In this document: positions 23,481-35,375 of the stretch, piece after piece
Layout of the letters: each line of letters begins with the position of its first letter
Numbering within the stretch: the stretch's first letter is position 1
Origin: Cinnamomum chago
Lineage: Eukaryota > Streptophyta > Magnoliopsida > Laurales > Lauraceae
Reading direction: 5' to 3'
Assembly (NCBI GenBank): GCA_038049695.1
Contig: CP142452.1
Location: 32,848,501 to 32,912,500 of the forward strand
Length of the DNA stretch: 64,000 nt
Made by a program: the position numbers and the translations under genes
The notes under the pieces: model-generated
Database searches by the model: none
What the model saw: the letters and a program-made list of their open reading frames with translations, nothing else
Told to the model about the DNA's origin: nothing

Positions 23481-24189
23481 CATTGGTTCTTGCATTGTGA
23501 GGTTGGAGAAGAGGGGAGAGAGTGAAGGTGTGTTTGTGGGTAGGGGTGTAATATCGACAGGCCTAGAAAAGGGCTTGCTTTTGTTGTAACTATGTAAGAT
23601 AAGATCGAGAGATATGCTAATGTTGTACATATCCTTGAGATATAGTTTCCCCTTTCTTCTTTGTAAAATCACCTATTTGAACATTGAAGATGTGACTCAA
23701 CATGAACGAGTCAACAATTGCATTCTTTCTCTTGATACAAGTTACAATCTGGTGTCACTTTCTCAAAAGGTGTGACATGGCTTGGTGTTTCCCTAGTGCT
23801 ACTTCAAAGTTAGTTAAGTTTTGGGGGCATAACCGATTCATGGGTGCAGTCTTCTTCTTTTGAGGTTAATTTCTTTTGCGATTCTATGGCCAATATGGAG
23901 GGAAGGGAATCAGAAGATGTTTAGAAACTCTTTAGCATTGTTTGAAATGCTTATATTTGTGTTTGGTCTAAGGATTTCGAAATGGGCATTTGATGCCAGA
24001 CAAAATGAAATCTAACCTAATATGGTATGATGAGATCATATTTAGAATTAAAATTAATATGAACTTGAAACACACCATTCATATTGGCAAATATTGTAAT
24101 CTAAAGGAAAAATCAGTAATTGATCCCAAAACAGGCTTGCAGTCCTGCAGTAAAAGTCCCTCTCAGATGAATGGGTAGGATCTCAATGG
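23481..24189. other. Unassigned, possibly residual Copia LTR
   Basis: Non-coding DNA directly after the Copia RNase H remnant. Position suggests it includes that element's 3' LTR, but no repeat partner or TG...CA pair could be fixed. Confidence 0.3.
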
Positions 24190-24850
24190 AAGATAGAACT
24201 CCCAAAAGTGCTTAGGGAAGGCCCAATTGTGTAGAACTTGTATTTCTTGTATTCCTTGTGAGTATCTGGGCAGGGGCTGGGTGAGATGGACTAATGGAAA
24301 AAAAGAAAAAGAAAAAACTTGGGCCGAGATCCAGCGACAAGGGTCGCAGATCTGATGAATAGGATCTTAAATGGAGATTTAGGGTTAGGAAGATTGCTCG
24401 TAGGAACATAAAAAGAGAAAGAGAAGAGGATACCTTTGATTGGGCTCTAACTAAACTCCAATCTGGAGGCGTTACGTTAGATGAGCAAGGTAGGGCTCAA
24501 GAGACTCAAAACTTGGGCTCTCATCAAACTCCAATCCAGGAGGCATTAAGGATTTCTTGGAGAACTTGAAGAAAACTCATTTTCATTAATCATCAATTAT
24601 TCATTACCTAGCCAAAGAGGCTTTACATCATTATATAGGAAAATAAATAACCCTAAGACTAATTTGGACCATCCAAGGCCAGGATTAAAACATCCTAATA
24701 AGCAACCTAAAGCATAATTAAAGGCCTAAATAACATAAAATAAATGGGCTGGGCCCAAAGGCTTGGACAAGATAATTGGGTTGGGCTGGTTGGAGGGTCG
24801 ACCCATGGGGGACCATGGGCTTGTCCTGCATTAGCATTTATTAGAAAGAA
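24190..24850 (-). repeat. Possible LTR remnant (minus strand)
   Basis: On the minus strand a CCTATATAATG TATA-like box (about 24635-24645) is followed by an R/U5-like stretch. Within the latter, a block containing CTCCAAT.C.GGAGGC is duplicated (about 24455-24475 and 24528-24548). The layout resembles the 3' half of a plant LTR. No partner was found and the ends are uncertain. Confidence 0.3.
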
Positions 24851-24944
24851 GTTTGGTAGTTTCAACATAAATGATGTATTATTTAATTGGGAAGTTTGTG
24901 TCGTGGGGGGAGGAAGGAGATGAGAATGGTTTCTTAGTGTCCCC

Positions 24945-25140
24945 TGCATAGTTGTGAATTCCATTTTGTTTCGGACGAAATTTCTCAGAAATCTCGTTTT
25001 GGACACAATATTGAGACGAGGACCTCTGTAATTTTTCAGGTCAACTTTTTGGTAGATTTTGGTTGAAATTAGCCATTTCGGTCAATTTTGCCAGATTTGG
25101 CTGAGATGTCCGAAATGGGGATTTCTGCCCAAATAACCAA
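24945..25140. repeat. Self-similar 'TTTCGG' repeat
   Basis: About 200 bp built from variants of TTTCGGACGAAATTTC, in both orientations (TTTCGGACGAAATTTCTC, ATCTCGTTTTGGAC, CCATTTCGGTC, GTCCGAAATGGG). Similar in style to the CCGATAT repeat at 37545-37735. Non-coding; class unknown to me. Confidence 0.45.
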
Positions 25141-25439
25141 CATGCCTAAAAAGAGAGATCATTACAATTTTCTGGCTTTAAATCTCTAGGTCCCTGAGCC
25201 CTCTCATTTGAACCAAATAAAGAAATCCTGCAGTCTAGCTAGTGCGTCTCTAGTAGTCCAGCTTGTGCGACAGTGGCAGCGGGAGTTCCTCTCGTCTTTC
25301 TCCTTCCCCCTCTCATTCTTTTCTTTATTTCATTGGGTTTCGTTGGGGGTGAAAGGGGCTTACGCCCTCTATTGCCACCAACTTGAGAATGGACCCCATG
25401 GTGAGACCCAATTCATGGAAAATCTCAGCTGATAAAATT
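25141..25439. other. Unassigned spacer
   Basis: No element or gene recognised; contains a pyrimidine-rich stretch near 25290-25335. Confidence 0.3.
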
Positions 25440-25803
25440 AAATCACCATGTATAACAATAATAAATAATAAATGGGTCCTATCAATATTTGGGCCCTAAA
25501 TTACTAAAAAGAATATCCTATTAATACATGGGCCCTAGTCAAAGTTAATAGGTCCCTAGCCAAATTTCACTCTAATTGGAAATAGGCCCTAGCAATATTT
25601 AACTGTAAATAGAAATAGGGCCTTAGCCAAAATTGGACTCTGATTGCTCAAATATGACTAGGGCCCATTTTTCCAGTGTTATATTTGAGCACTAAATTGA
25701 GATAAATTAAATGTCTCGCTGACAATTAAATGGGCCCTCGCCATATTTGAGCCCTAAATTTAGATAAATTAAATGTCCCACTAAAACTTAAATGGGCCCT
25801 AGG
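25440..25803. repeat. Degenerate ~62-bp tandem array, left part
   Basis: Successive variants of a unit containing ATGGGCCCTAG, ATATTTGAGCCCTAAATT, GATAAATTAAATGTC and CACTAA. The last two units (about 25690-25803) are the best preserved and repeat at about 62 bp. The array resumes at 33370 beyond the Copia element, so that element inserted into it. Confidence 0.65.
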
Positions 25804-26064
25804 TGTCATTCTCGTCTCGTGGAATGCTAAGAAGGAACAAAGATTTCACAAATTGAGAATGAATTGGTTGTCCTCTCTTGGATCAGACCCTTCCTTTATA
25901 TAATGATTTTACATACCCATTAAGGGCTACAATCTAGGATTTGTACACTAAACAAAATCTCCTAATATAGAAATTATAAAGTTGTACATGTTTTTGCCCC
26001 ATTTGACTAAGTCTTGAATACTATGGGCTGGACTTTCAGTATGGGCCTTGATGGGTCATTGACA
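25804..26064 (-). repeat. 3' LTR of the minus-strand Copia (25804-33369)
   Basis: 261 bp, TG...CA ends on the minus strand (TGTCAATGACCC...GAATGACA). It matches the LTR at 33118-33369 with about 11 substitutions plus small indels by eye. Flanks CTAGG (25799-25803) and CTAAC (33370-33374) are a worn 5-bp target duplication. A TTATATAATG stretch near 25895 holds the likely TATA box. Confidence 0.85.
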
Positions 26065-26071
26065 CCCCCCC
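26065..26071 (-). promoter_or_regulatory. Polypurine tract
   Basis: Seven G on the minus strand (C-run on +) directly inside the 3' LTR, preceded by CATCAATTTTA. This is the plus-strand primer site. Confidence 0.8.
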
Positions 26072-28952
26072 TAAAATTGATGTGAGAGAGTTAACAAGCA
26101 TCAATTTGCTGACAAAGAACTGATGACGCGGTTGTGGCAATCCTTTGGTGAAGATATCCGCAATTTGAAGACTCGTAGAGATATGATGAAGACTTATTGT
26201 TTTGCGCACATATTCATCACGAATGTAGTGACAGTCTACCTCAATGTGCTTACTGCGTTCATGGAATACCGGGTTTTCAGAAATGCAGATCGCACTAGTG
26301 TTGTTAGCATGAAAAATGTTAACACCCTACTGAGCTACCACTTATCCCAAAACCCGCAGGTGATAGGAATGGTAGAATCAATGGTTTTAAGATCGCAAGG
26401 GCGGCAGGTTAAGCACTTCTCGAGCTGGGGCTGACACTGTTTGTAGCCTTCTCCCAGTGGTAGATTATTGGTGCCCATACACCTAACGAAGGAGTGTTGG
26501 TTGATTTTGAGGAAACCCAAGTTCTAATAACAAGCCACGAAACCAAACTATTTTAGAGCAAGCAGCGGACATAGCGCGGTATTCAAGCTTCAGAAGGACT
26601 TAGAAACTTCGTCTTGTTTATGACATTTCCATGATAGTAATGAGTTCCCAAGGAACATGCCCCATCTTGTTGTAGATCACCTTGTATCAGGACATTTGGC
26701 CCAATTAAGCATCTGAGTATGCTATAAGAGAAGTGGAGTTGCCAGCCGGATAAAACAAACCTTGGGTGGAGAGGTGCCAAGAATGTAGCAAATAATAGGT
26801 CGAACTGCGACTAAATGAAGATGATGAGGATGCGTCATAAACTGGCTGATGAGATTCACTGCATATGAAATGTCAGGCCTAGTAATGGTCAGATACACCA
26901 TACTGCCAACTAAGCAACGATAAAACGTTGGATCAGGAAGAGGGTCACCACTGTCTTGACACCACTGTCTCGACTAAGTTTGACATTCACCTCAAGAGGT
27001 GTGTCCACAAGAGAGGAGCCTTGAAGACCGGTCATTTCAATGAGATCAAGTGCATATTTGTGCTGGTCAAGAAGCAAGCCCTTTTCTGACCGATGAACCT
27101 CAAGACCCAAAAATTAGGCGAGAGGCCCTAAATCTTTCAATTGGAAGGATTTATGAAGAGAATCCTGGAGATCTTGAATCATAACCATATCAGTACTAGA
27201 GATGATGATATTATTCACGTAGACCAGTAGTATCGTTATCCATGTATTAGTTTTATGCAAAACAAGGAGGGATCAGACAGACTCTAATGGAAGGCCGGTT
27301 GGAGAAGAGCTTCACAAAATTTCTCAAACCACGCTCGAGGGGCTTGTTTGAGACCATAAAGAGACCGTCGTAATCGAGCAACATCACCATGATCATAACC
27401 AAAGACCCCTTGAGGAATCCTCATATGGACTTCTTCCTTAAGATCACCATGGAGAAAAGCATTTTGGACATTGAACTAATACAATGGCCATGATTGAGAG
27501 TTAACAATGGCTAAAACCGTCCTCACAGTAGTCATCTTAACCATATGAGCAAATGTCTCGTCATAATTGATGCCATACTCCTGTCGATTCCCTAGTGCCA
27601 TAAGGCGAGCCTTGTAACGATCCAACGAGCCATGAGATTTCAATTTGATGGATTAAACCCATTTACAATCAATGGGCTTTGCAGCAGGACAAGGAACAAT
27701 ATCCCATGTATGATTTGCATGAAGAGCGTCTAATTCATCCCACAGTGCCTTTTGCCAACAATCATGTCTCACAACCTGAGAATAAGAATAAGGAATCGCA
27801 CCAGAGGTTAATGTAGCAAGCAAAGAGGTGTGAGAAGCCATAGTGATTGGGTGGATGGCGGAGACGTGGGGAGCGTCGAAGGGGAGGATCCGGGACAGAC
27901 TCCAGATCGAGTGCAGGTGGTGATTCTGGAGGAGGTGGTAGTGTAGGCACACCTTACGAATGAGGATGGGGAATCATTAGGCGAGAAATCTGGTAAAATA
28001 GAGAGAGAAGGTAAAGGATCCTTATAATGCTAAAAAAAATATTGAGTTAAAAGAAAACATCATTTCTAGAAACTCGAATACGTTTAATGTTTGGATCAAA
28101 ACCCAAAAAACCTTTTTGATTTGAAGCGTACCCAAGAAAAGCGCACTTGACCGATTGAGCAGTTAATTTTGTGTGTTTAGGCGGAGGGAGATGAACAAAG
28201 CAGACACAACCAAAGGTAAGTAGATGTGTATGTGTGGGTTGTTTGTTGTATATGGAGAATTATTTTGCACGGTCGGTGATGGAAAACGATTTATTAAGTG
28301 AACTGCAATGGACAAGGCTTCTGGCAAAAAATGGGTTGGTACAGAGGATTCAAGACGCAATGGGAGAACACTATCAAGAAGATGCCCGTTCTTCCATTCA
28401 GCAATGCCATTTTGTTGAGGGGTATATGGATAGGATTTTTGAGATATGATACCCTTCTGCTGTAAAAAGTTTTGAGACTCATGGGACACATATTCTCCCC
28501 CGGAATCAGATCGGAAGATCTTGATATAAGTAGAAAACTGATTTTCAACAAATGCCAAATATTTTTTAAAAGCATAAAAAACTTTTGATTTGGACCTTAG
28601 AAAATAAACCCATGTAAATCTACTATAATCATCAATAAAAGTTAGAAAATACTTGTACTGAGCATGAGAAATCACTGGAGTGATGCCCCCCACATCGCTA
28701 TGAACAATGTCAAAGCATTTTGGAGTTCCAGGAGGATCATGCGTTGGTAAAGTCAGTCTTACTTTTCCCTAATTTATCGGTAGAGCAATCAAGCAAGGCA
28801 AAGTTAGAAGAAAATTTATTTCCATTAATCAAACCAGATCTAAACAAAGAGAACTTTGTTTTTGCATTTGGATGGCCTAATCTAATATGCCATAATTTCC
28901 AATTATTCTGAGAGGAAGAACAAAATAAAGTGAACTCAGGTTTATTCTGCAT
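26072..28952 (-). pseudogene. Copia GAG-pre-integrase, integrase, RT and RNase H (minus strand)
   Basis: From right to left on the minus strand: WHIRLGHPNAKTKFSLF (GAG-pre-integrase, 28952-28737). Integrase core 28693-28163 has YKYFLTFIDDYSRFTWVYF, FRSDSGGEYVS and QQNGIAEWKNGHLL, where WKN replaces RKN. The RT start at 27952-27653 has CWQKALWDELDALHANHTWDIVP and PIDCKWV. Later RT includes LEVHRSEKGLLLDQHKYALDLIEMTGL (27110-26910). The RT catalytic motif near 27215 reads YVNN instead of YVDD, so polymerase activity is lost. RNase H runs to the polypurine tract in broken frames. The protein is closely similar to the intact Gag-Pol at 39239-43369. Confidence 0.85.
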
Positions 28953-29570
28953 CTATAATGAGAGTTGAAGTGGGAATAGTCGTCCGCACTTAGGCCCCTT
29001 TGCTATCACCATCCCTGACACTTGATCCTGCACCACACAATCGAAGGAAGAAAATGAGACAGTACATGCATTATCTACAAGTTGTCCAACAGATAAAAGA
29101 TTTGCTGATAAAGATGAAGAAAGGAAAACATTTTGCGAAGGAAGCGAATGAGAAACATCACCGACAATGGTAATGGGTAGCTTTTCACCATCAGCAATCT
29201 GAACGTGCATCTTACCAGTGTATGATTTAATATTAGATAGATGATCAGTAGAAAAAGTCATAGGGTTCGATGCACTGGAATCAAAATACCAAACTGAAGA
29301 TGACGGTTGAGTATTACGTGAGATACCCAATGTAGAAAATGCCTGCACAATCATCTGTTGAATCATTTCAGGGGTGACAGAAGGAGAAAGTGGCTGACAA
29401 AGAAGTGGAAGAGGCAGCAATAGATGCATCAGACAAAGTAGTATCAGTAACAGCATGATAGGCACGATTAGAACGATTCTCTGGCCTCCTTTTGCTCTCA
29501 GTGATAATATGCCCAGTAGTTTTGCAGTAAGTGCAGTATTTCCTCTTACATTTAGTAGCATAATGACCAA
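28953..29570 (-). pseudogene. Copia aspartic protease (minus strand)
   Basis: A 205-aa open stretch containing WYFDSSASNPMTFSTDHLS, then VQIADGEKLPITIVGDVSHSLPSQNV, SANLLSVGQLVDNACTVSFSSFDCVVQDQVSGMVIAKGP. The active-site triad DSG is DSS here and HM is PM, so cleavage of the polyprotein would probably fail. It lies between the zinc knuckles (29604-29470) and GAG-pre-integrase (28952). Confidence 0.85.
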
Positions 29571-30334
29571 AATTGTTGCAGCTGTAACAATTGATCTTGC
29601 TCATATCTCTGCCTGGCGATCTACCTTTTGGAACGTAAGAAACCTCAACAGAATCACTGGATGGCTGTGAATGAGTATTTGCAGCATAAGCAACTTCAAG
29701 AGGTTTGCCAGAAGCATGTTGAGTTAAGGCAACTTGAGTTAGTTGTCATTGTTCTTCACGCAAAAGTTCATTTAGGCAGTCATCTAATGATGGTGATGGA
29801 ACTCTGCTCATGAGGCCAGATCTAACAATTTCATATCCGGGTTGCAACTTAATAAGAAACTAGTCTCGATGACTGGTCTCTTGAAGTTTCTGAATTTCTG
29901 AAAGAGCTACATTAGACATGTTGCATATTTTATCTCATCATATTCTGTCCATAAATTTAGGAATCCAGAATAGTAATCCTTGATTGTGGCAGATTCTTGC
30001 GTATACTGTGCAATTTCAAATGCTAATTGACGGGTAGCATTTCCTCTGTGATAAACCTTCTTCAAATATTCCCACATTTCTTTCTGTCTTGTAAGGTTTT
30101 AAATTCAGGATTAGATGAGGTTCAACAGTACCAAGAATCCATGTTTTGATTTTGGCATCCTTGGTATTCCACGAAGATATATATATATATTTTTCATCTT
30201 CTTTTGGTTTTGGATCTGTTCCAGAAACATGCCCCCACATCTCTTTTCCTTCCAGGTATAGTTGGAATTGGAAAGCCCACGAGGTGTAGTTTTTTCCAGA
30301 AAAAACGAATCGGAGTAATTTCCGATTTCTCCAT
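29368..30334 (-). pseudogene. Copia gag with zinc knuckles (minus strand)
   Basis: Starts at the ATG at 30334 (MEKSEITPIRF), matching the start MEKHEITLVRF of the intact relative at 39239. After a shift it reads GKNYTSWAFQFQLYLEGKEMWGHVSG and NTKDAKIKTWILGTVEPHLILNLKPYKT. Near the C-terminus come two CCHC knuckles, CYSCNNFGHYATKC and CTYCKTTGHIITES, the second with its last cysteine lost. Gag packages the RNA. Frameshifts around 30100-30330 break it. Confidence 0.85.
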
Positions 30335-30951
30335 GTCAGAAAAAATCTCACAAGAACAATACTTGCAAACCAGTCTACCCCAATCACCAAACAGATAACA
30401 AAACGATGCGTAATTTAGAAACAGAACAAGCACTGAATCTTGAAAAAAACTAGTCAAATGCTCAGAAAGTAAGATAATCATCACTAGCCTCACAAATTAC
30501 GCAAATCAATGCAGAAAATTCTCTCAAAGAGATCATGGAAGGATTGAAATCTTCAAAACAAACAACTAGACGAACCAATCTGTGGTCTGATCACAGTTAT
30601 TGCCGAAAAACAGAGAAGTCAACCCTCTCTCTATAAGGTCGACAGTGATGGTGGGCCCCACAAACTGATCAACTGGATGATCAGAAGTCACGATCTCATA
30701 TATCCCTTAATGACGAATCATATAAAGCCAGAAACTTGAGAAACAGATTTGGAATCTGAATTTTGGACGGTGCAGATGAAAAACAGCACACAAGTCGTGG
30801 AAACAACAAATTGGGTTAGATGGCCTACCTCTGATGTGAACAAAATTCACATCGATAATTCTTAGAAAATCCACTCGACCATAATAGTACCTTTCTTTGA
30901 TGATGAACAGATCCCAGGGGGTCGCGGATGATCACACCACGGTAAACTGTT
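30335..30951 (-). other. Copia leader, gag-proximal part
   Basis: Non-coding 5' leader between PBS and gag on the minus strand; the rest is at 32975-33105. Without the solo LTR nested between them the leader is about 750 bp, close to the ~850 bp of the related element at 38389-39238. Confidence 0.6.
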
Positions 30952-30961
30952 GACACAGTGT
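30952..30961 (+). repeat. Direct repeat left of a nested solo LTR
   Basis: GACACAGTGT, repeated exactly at 32965-32974. It includes the target duplication plus shared bases at the LTR edge. Confidence 0.7.
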
Positions 30962-32964
30962 ATGAAAGATTATGCATATCAGATCTGAAAGGAGAATAAT
31001 CATGGCTGATATGAGTTTTCAGAGTTTTTAAAACTAGAAATCAGATCTGATTCCAGCCATGTAACCATGCATAAAAGTCCATGAAATCATGATCAACATG
31101 TGTCTAATTCAAGGAGAAGATAGAAGACTATTACCTTGATGATTTGTATGCTTCAAATCTTTGAAAGAAGAAGCTTCAAAGGTCTGAAAATCACTTGCAA
31201 CCAGCAGCACAGGTGCAGAAATTCTGTGCAGAATTTTTCTCCTTTGATCTTCTCTCCTATTCCACTTCCAAATCTGATTGGTAGTGATGGTGGGATCAAA
31301 CTATGGAATCCAAGATGGGATTTCTGAATTGATCTTTGTGGAAAAGATAGTTGCTGATCTTCTCTCTCCAGGAAGAAGAAGAGGGCAGCAACCAACAGGG
31401 CTGGGCGTGAATTGTGTGCTGCCTGCTATTGGACGGCCAAAGGGTTTCTATAGTGATTCACGCCCCACTTGGGTTTTTCCTTTTCTATTAGCACTTCTTT
31501 TGTTCCACGCCCAAGGTAGTGCCTACTATATAGAGATTGCATTCCTCATTAGAGTCCTCTTTCTAATAGGAATGACCTTCCCTAATAATTAGCAACTAGT
31601 CTCCTTAGTTGTGCAACACTTACTAATTAAGGATACTAAAATTAGTAACCCTTAATTATAGGAATTCTTACCCAAAGAGGAGTCTTTGCTTCCAAGTAAA
31701 GATACCTAATCAAACTTGGAAACCTCACACAAGTGTCCCCACTTATGGCTGGCCCACAAAGATAGCTAAACACACCATGGCCCACTAGTCAATAATTTAG
31801 CTAGAGTTAAATTCATGTATGCCCTCAAGAGCCTATTAGAATTTAAACTCAAAATTATTCTTCCACAAAATTAATTCAACCACATATCATCTAATTAGGA
31901 AACCATGCCAAAATAGGAAAGTGGCTAGAAGAGGGACCAAAAGACATATTTGCCCTTGGCTCCCAAAATGACCAAAATGTCCATGCTAACCCCATAGCAA
32001 CATTAAGATCATTTTAACCCTAACTCATTCCACTAGAGAGTTATGGTTGCACTCCAGGGACAAATATTAAATTGCAAATAAGCTCATCATAAATAGACGA
32101 TTGTCTTTGACCTACCAAGTACAATGACCATAATGCCCCTCTATGTAACATCCATAATCAAGTAGGTTAACCGATGTACTATCTACCTTCTTGATTACAT
32201 CTCAACCTTAGAACTTCATACCCTTGACCTAATCATCATCCGGATATCATTCTCTTGATCCAGGGAGCGACCCACAAGTTCAATATCCATATGGAACATC
32301 CATATACTAAGATCTTAGATTCTGATGATTAATCGGATAATTCTAAGGGGACGATCATTCCATCACATGATGGCATAGATTCCTTATTGCATTTGCACGT
32401 CCCAACTAATCAAGCCCGAGCACCCAAAACACAGAGCTGTTGACCCATGAACAGGATCTCACCCATAGTGAATTAAAGCACAAGTACTTGACTTCGTCAG
32501 TTCATCCACAAATGCTCAAGATTAAGAGCACTGGTCACTCAGTAGCTAGAGGTGATTTGATCTCTCTCTGTGATAGTACTATTTTAGAGATCACACCTAC
32601 AAGTGGTCCTGTTCAATGCATGACACATGCACTAATGAGATAAATCCGGAAAGACCTCCGTGACTAAGGTAAGTCACCCTGAATACAGGAGAGTATCTCA
32701 TTATAACTTATACCAAGATGAAGTGCCCAACTCCATCTCTCAGTTATGAACAAGTTTATTGTTTCAAGTGTCCACGACTCAGACCTTACTGTGTGTAGCC
32801 ACTACACACCTGAGTCATTTACTAGAAAACAATGGGCCTTACACAACCATACATATACACAAGTATAAAGAGAAAGAAGTCATTCCATTAAATAACCAAC
32901 AAATATCCAGTTACAGAGATGTGAGTGCAGTCAGTGGGTTTTAGGGCATACACCAATCCCAACA
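30962..32964 (-). mobile_element. ~2.0-kb solo LTR nested in the Copia leader
   Basis: Read on the minus strand it starts TGTTGGGATTGGTGTATGCCC at 32964 and ends near ...CTTTCATA(CA) at about 30960. A CTATATAG box lies near 31527. It has no gag, pol or PBS inside, and it interrupts the leader of the minus-strand Copia. Long LTRs with a TGTTGGGATTGG-type start fit the Angela/SIRE-like Copia style; that assignment is an inference. The exact left end is blurred by the 10-bp flanking repeat. Confidence 0.65.
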
Positions 32965-32974
32965 GACACAGTGT
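32965..32974 (+). repeat. Direct repeat right of the nested solo LTR
   Basis: GACACAGTGT; exact match to 30952-30961. Confidence 0.7.
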
Positions 32975-33105
32975 CGGCTAGCTCTTCACCCTTTCAGTTT
33001 GCAATTGAGGACACAAACTAGACTAGTACACAATAGAGTTCTACTAACAGATTCTCTATATCAGAAAAACTATCTTAGAGAAGATCACAAAAAAGACTGA
33101 CTTTG
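32975..33105 (-). other. Copia leader, PBS-proximal part
   Basis: Start of the 5' leader just after the PBS on the minus strand; continues at 30951 past the solo LTR. Confidence 0.6.
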
Positions 33106-33117
33106 GCTCTGATACCA
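33106..33117 (-). promoter_or_regulatory. Primer binding site TGGTATCAGAGC
   Basis: Perfect 12-base match to the plant Copia PBS, complementary to the 3' end of initiator methionine tRNA. Directly adjacent to the 5' LTR. Confidence 0.9.
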
Positions 33118-33369
33118 TTTCATTCTCGTGGAATGCTAAGAAGGAACAAAGATTTTGCAAATTGAGAATGAATTGTTTGTCCTCTCTTGGATCAGACCCT
33201 TCCTTTATATAATGATTTTACATACCCATTAAGGGCTACAATCTTAGGATTTGTACACTAAACAAAATCTACTAATATAGAAATTATAAAGCTGTACACG
33301 TTTCCATTTGACTAAGTCTTGAATACTATGGGCTGGGCTTTTAGTATGGGCCTTGTTGGGTCATCGACA
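33118..33369 (-). repeat. 5' LTR of the minus-strand Copia
   Basis: 252 bp, partner of 25804-26064. Its inner end is TTTCATT on + where the other copy has TGTCATT, so the terminal CA dinucleotide next to the PBS has mutated. Confidence 0.85.
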
Positions 33370-33470
33370 CTAACCCTATTTGAGCTCTATATTGAGATAA
33401 ATTAACTCTCCCACTAATAATTACATGGGCCCTGGCTATATGTAACTCTCATATTTTTCTAAATATATAC
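33370..33470. repeat. Degenerate ~62-bp tandem array, right part
   Basis: CTATTTGAGCTCTATATTGAGATAAATTAACTC... and ACATGGGCCCTGGCTATAT repeat the same motifs as 25440-25803, on the far side of the Copia element. Confidence 0.6.
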
Positions 33471-33540
33471 ATATTATTTAATTTTTATTTTTCTGAAATC
33501 CTGTACTTTTTCATAATTAATAAAATTGTTCTTGTTACGG

Positions 33541-33911
33541 AGAAAAAAAAAAAAAAAAAAAGAAAAGAAAAAATCTTGGGTGGACAAAGATTACTCCAAC
33601 CTAGTTACAAAGCACATATGGACGGCATTGCGTTGGGTGAATCCATACCCGACACGAGCATGACTGCTCACCCTACCAAATCTGCCCCATGATGGGTAGG
33701 TGTTGGATAGGGTTTGATATGGGTTATTCCTTATTCTCTTTATCCAGAACGAACAATTAAATATTGTAAGAAAAGAGTTTATTTGTTTAAAAATATTATT
33801 CCCGAGGATTTGGCTTAGGATAGAATGGAACGGAGAAACAGAATACATGTAGCTGACCCCAACATAGTTAGGACAAGGCTTTGATAATAATGATGATGAT
33901 GATGATGGTGT
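33541..33911 (+). mobile_element. Probable RTE-type LINE 3' end
   Basis: The end reads GGATAGAATGGAACGGAGAA, ACAGAATACATGTAGCTGAC and GACAAGGCTTTGATAATAAT and then runs into an ATG/GAT trinucleotide microsatellite (33889-33908). Plant RTE-clade LINEs commonly end in a GTAGCCGACCCCA...GGGA.AAGGCTT block followed by a short trinucleotide repeat rather than poly(A). Only the last ~130 bp is convincing. The A-run at 33543-33561 is separate. Confidence 0.45.
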
Positions 33912-35375
33912 TTAAAGAAAGTAATGTGCCATGAATGGGGATCCTAGCCGGTGTAGTTTTAAATATAACATGAGCCAACTCAGCTTGGAATAATCATATA
34001 TTCTAATTTTGCTCTTCAGTTCAGTTGATGTTCCACCATTTTCCTTATTTCAGTATGAAAGGTACATTACTGCTAGTAATGTATAAAATTAGAAAATAAA
34101 TAAAGGTCTTTTACTTATGCGATGAAATTAAATTTCTTTTTTTTTCTTCAGAAAATGTAACCTGCATGATTCCAGTTTTTTTTATTTTTTATTTTTTATC
34201 ATCATCAGCTGTTTGCAAACTCAGGTTATAGTTGTAATGAATTTTTGCATCACAATGATACTTTGCCATAGTTTCCTGATGCAGCTAACGGTTTGTTAAG
34301 AGGAATTTGTGGAAGTTTTCATACCCAGTTCAGAAGACGAGAAGAACAATATTTTCAGTTGGAAAGAATTTCAATCTATCCATGGCTGATTTAGGTGGGA
34401 CTATAATATATTAGAGCTTTGGGCATTGTTTTGTTTTACGGTCTTATTGTTGTTTTCTTTTACCGTCTTTTTTTGTGAGAAATTGTTTGTCATGTCCAAG
34501 AATCTTGCAGAAATGATGATTCTTTTGGCTTTTGCTCTATTCAATGATTAAATTTATCCTATTACATTTGATGGGCTTCTTTCTAGGCATATGTAAAATA
34601 AATAATGGAGCTTAACATTTCCTCTTACTAAATATTAAAAAATGAGATGGAAAAGATTGGTCTCACTCTATGGTCCAAAATGGTGCAATTTTAGATTAAT
34701 GAATTTATTTATGTTCTTGCAATCCAAAAACTTCCTCCACATTTGATTACTGAAATATTGTTAAGTATTTTCTGGTCATAATTTATTGAGTCCAAATTCA
34801 GACATATCATGCTTGGTTAAAATTGCCAAAGTATTGCGTCGTCGTGTATAGTTTTGTAGATTAATGGCAGACTGAAACTGATCCTACATTTATGGTTTAA
34901 TGTATATATATATATATTTTGTAGAATTATGGTTTAATGTGTATCTTTGCGCTTGGGGCAATGATGAAGCTAGTGAGGTTATGGCTTAATGTATAGTGAC
35001 TGGAATTGGTAATGAAGGTAGACAGGTGCAGTTCTGATCATCAAAGATTCTTCGGTATAACTTCTGAACAAACATAAACAAAATGTATAAATATTGTAGC
35101 ATTCAATAGACTAGTTAATAGATGAAAGATGACGGTAAATAAGGTTGTTGGTTCTGCCATGACCAGAAATCAGGATTCTTGCACCGCAAATGTAATTTCC
35201 GCAATGTGAGAAATGGCAACCTGCGGCGGAATATATATATATATATATATATATGAAACATCAGGCATTGCATAATAAACAAGAAACATGTTATTAATAA
35301 ATCCTAATTTATTAATGTAACCCAAACTGTTTAACAGAAAATAAAATAATCAAACCAAATGATAAACTTGACCAA
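33912..35375. other. AT-rich spacer
   Basis: No coding or element structure recognised. Contains (TA)n runs at about 34903-34917 and 35231-35254. Confidence 0.45.
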
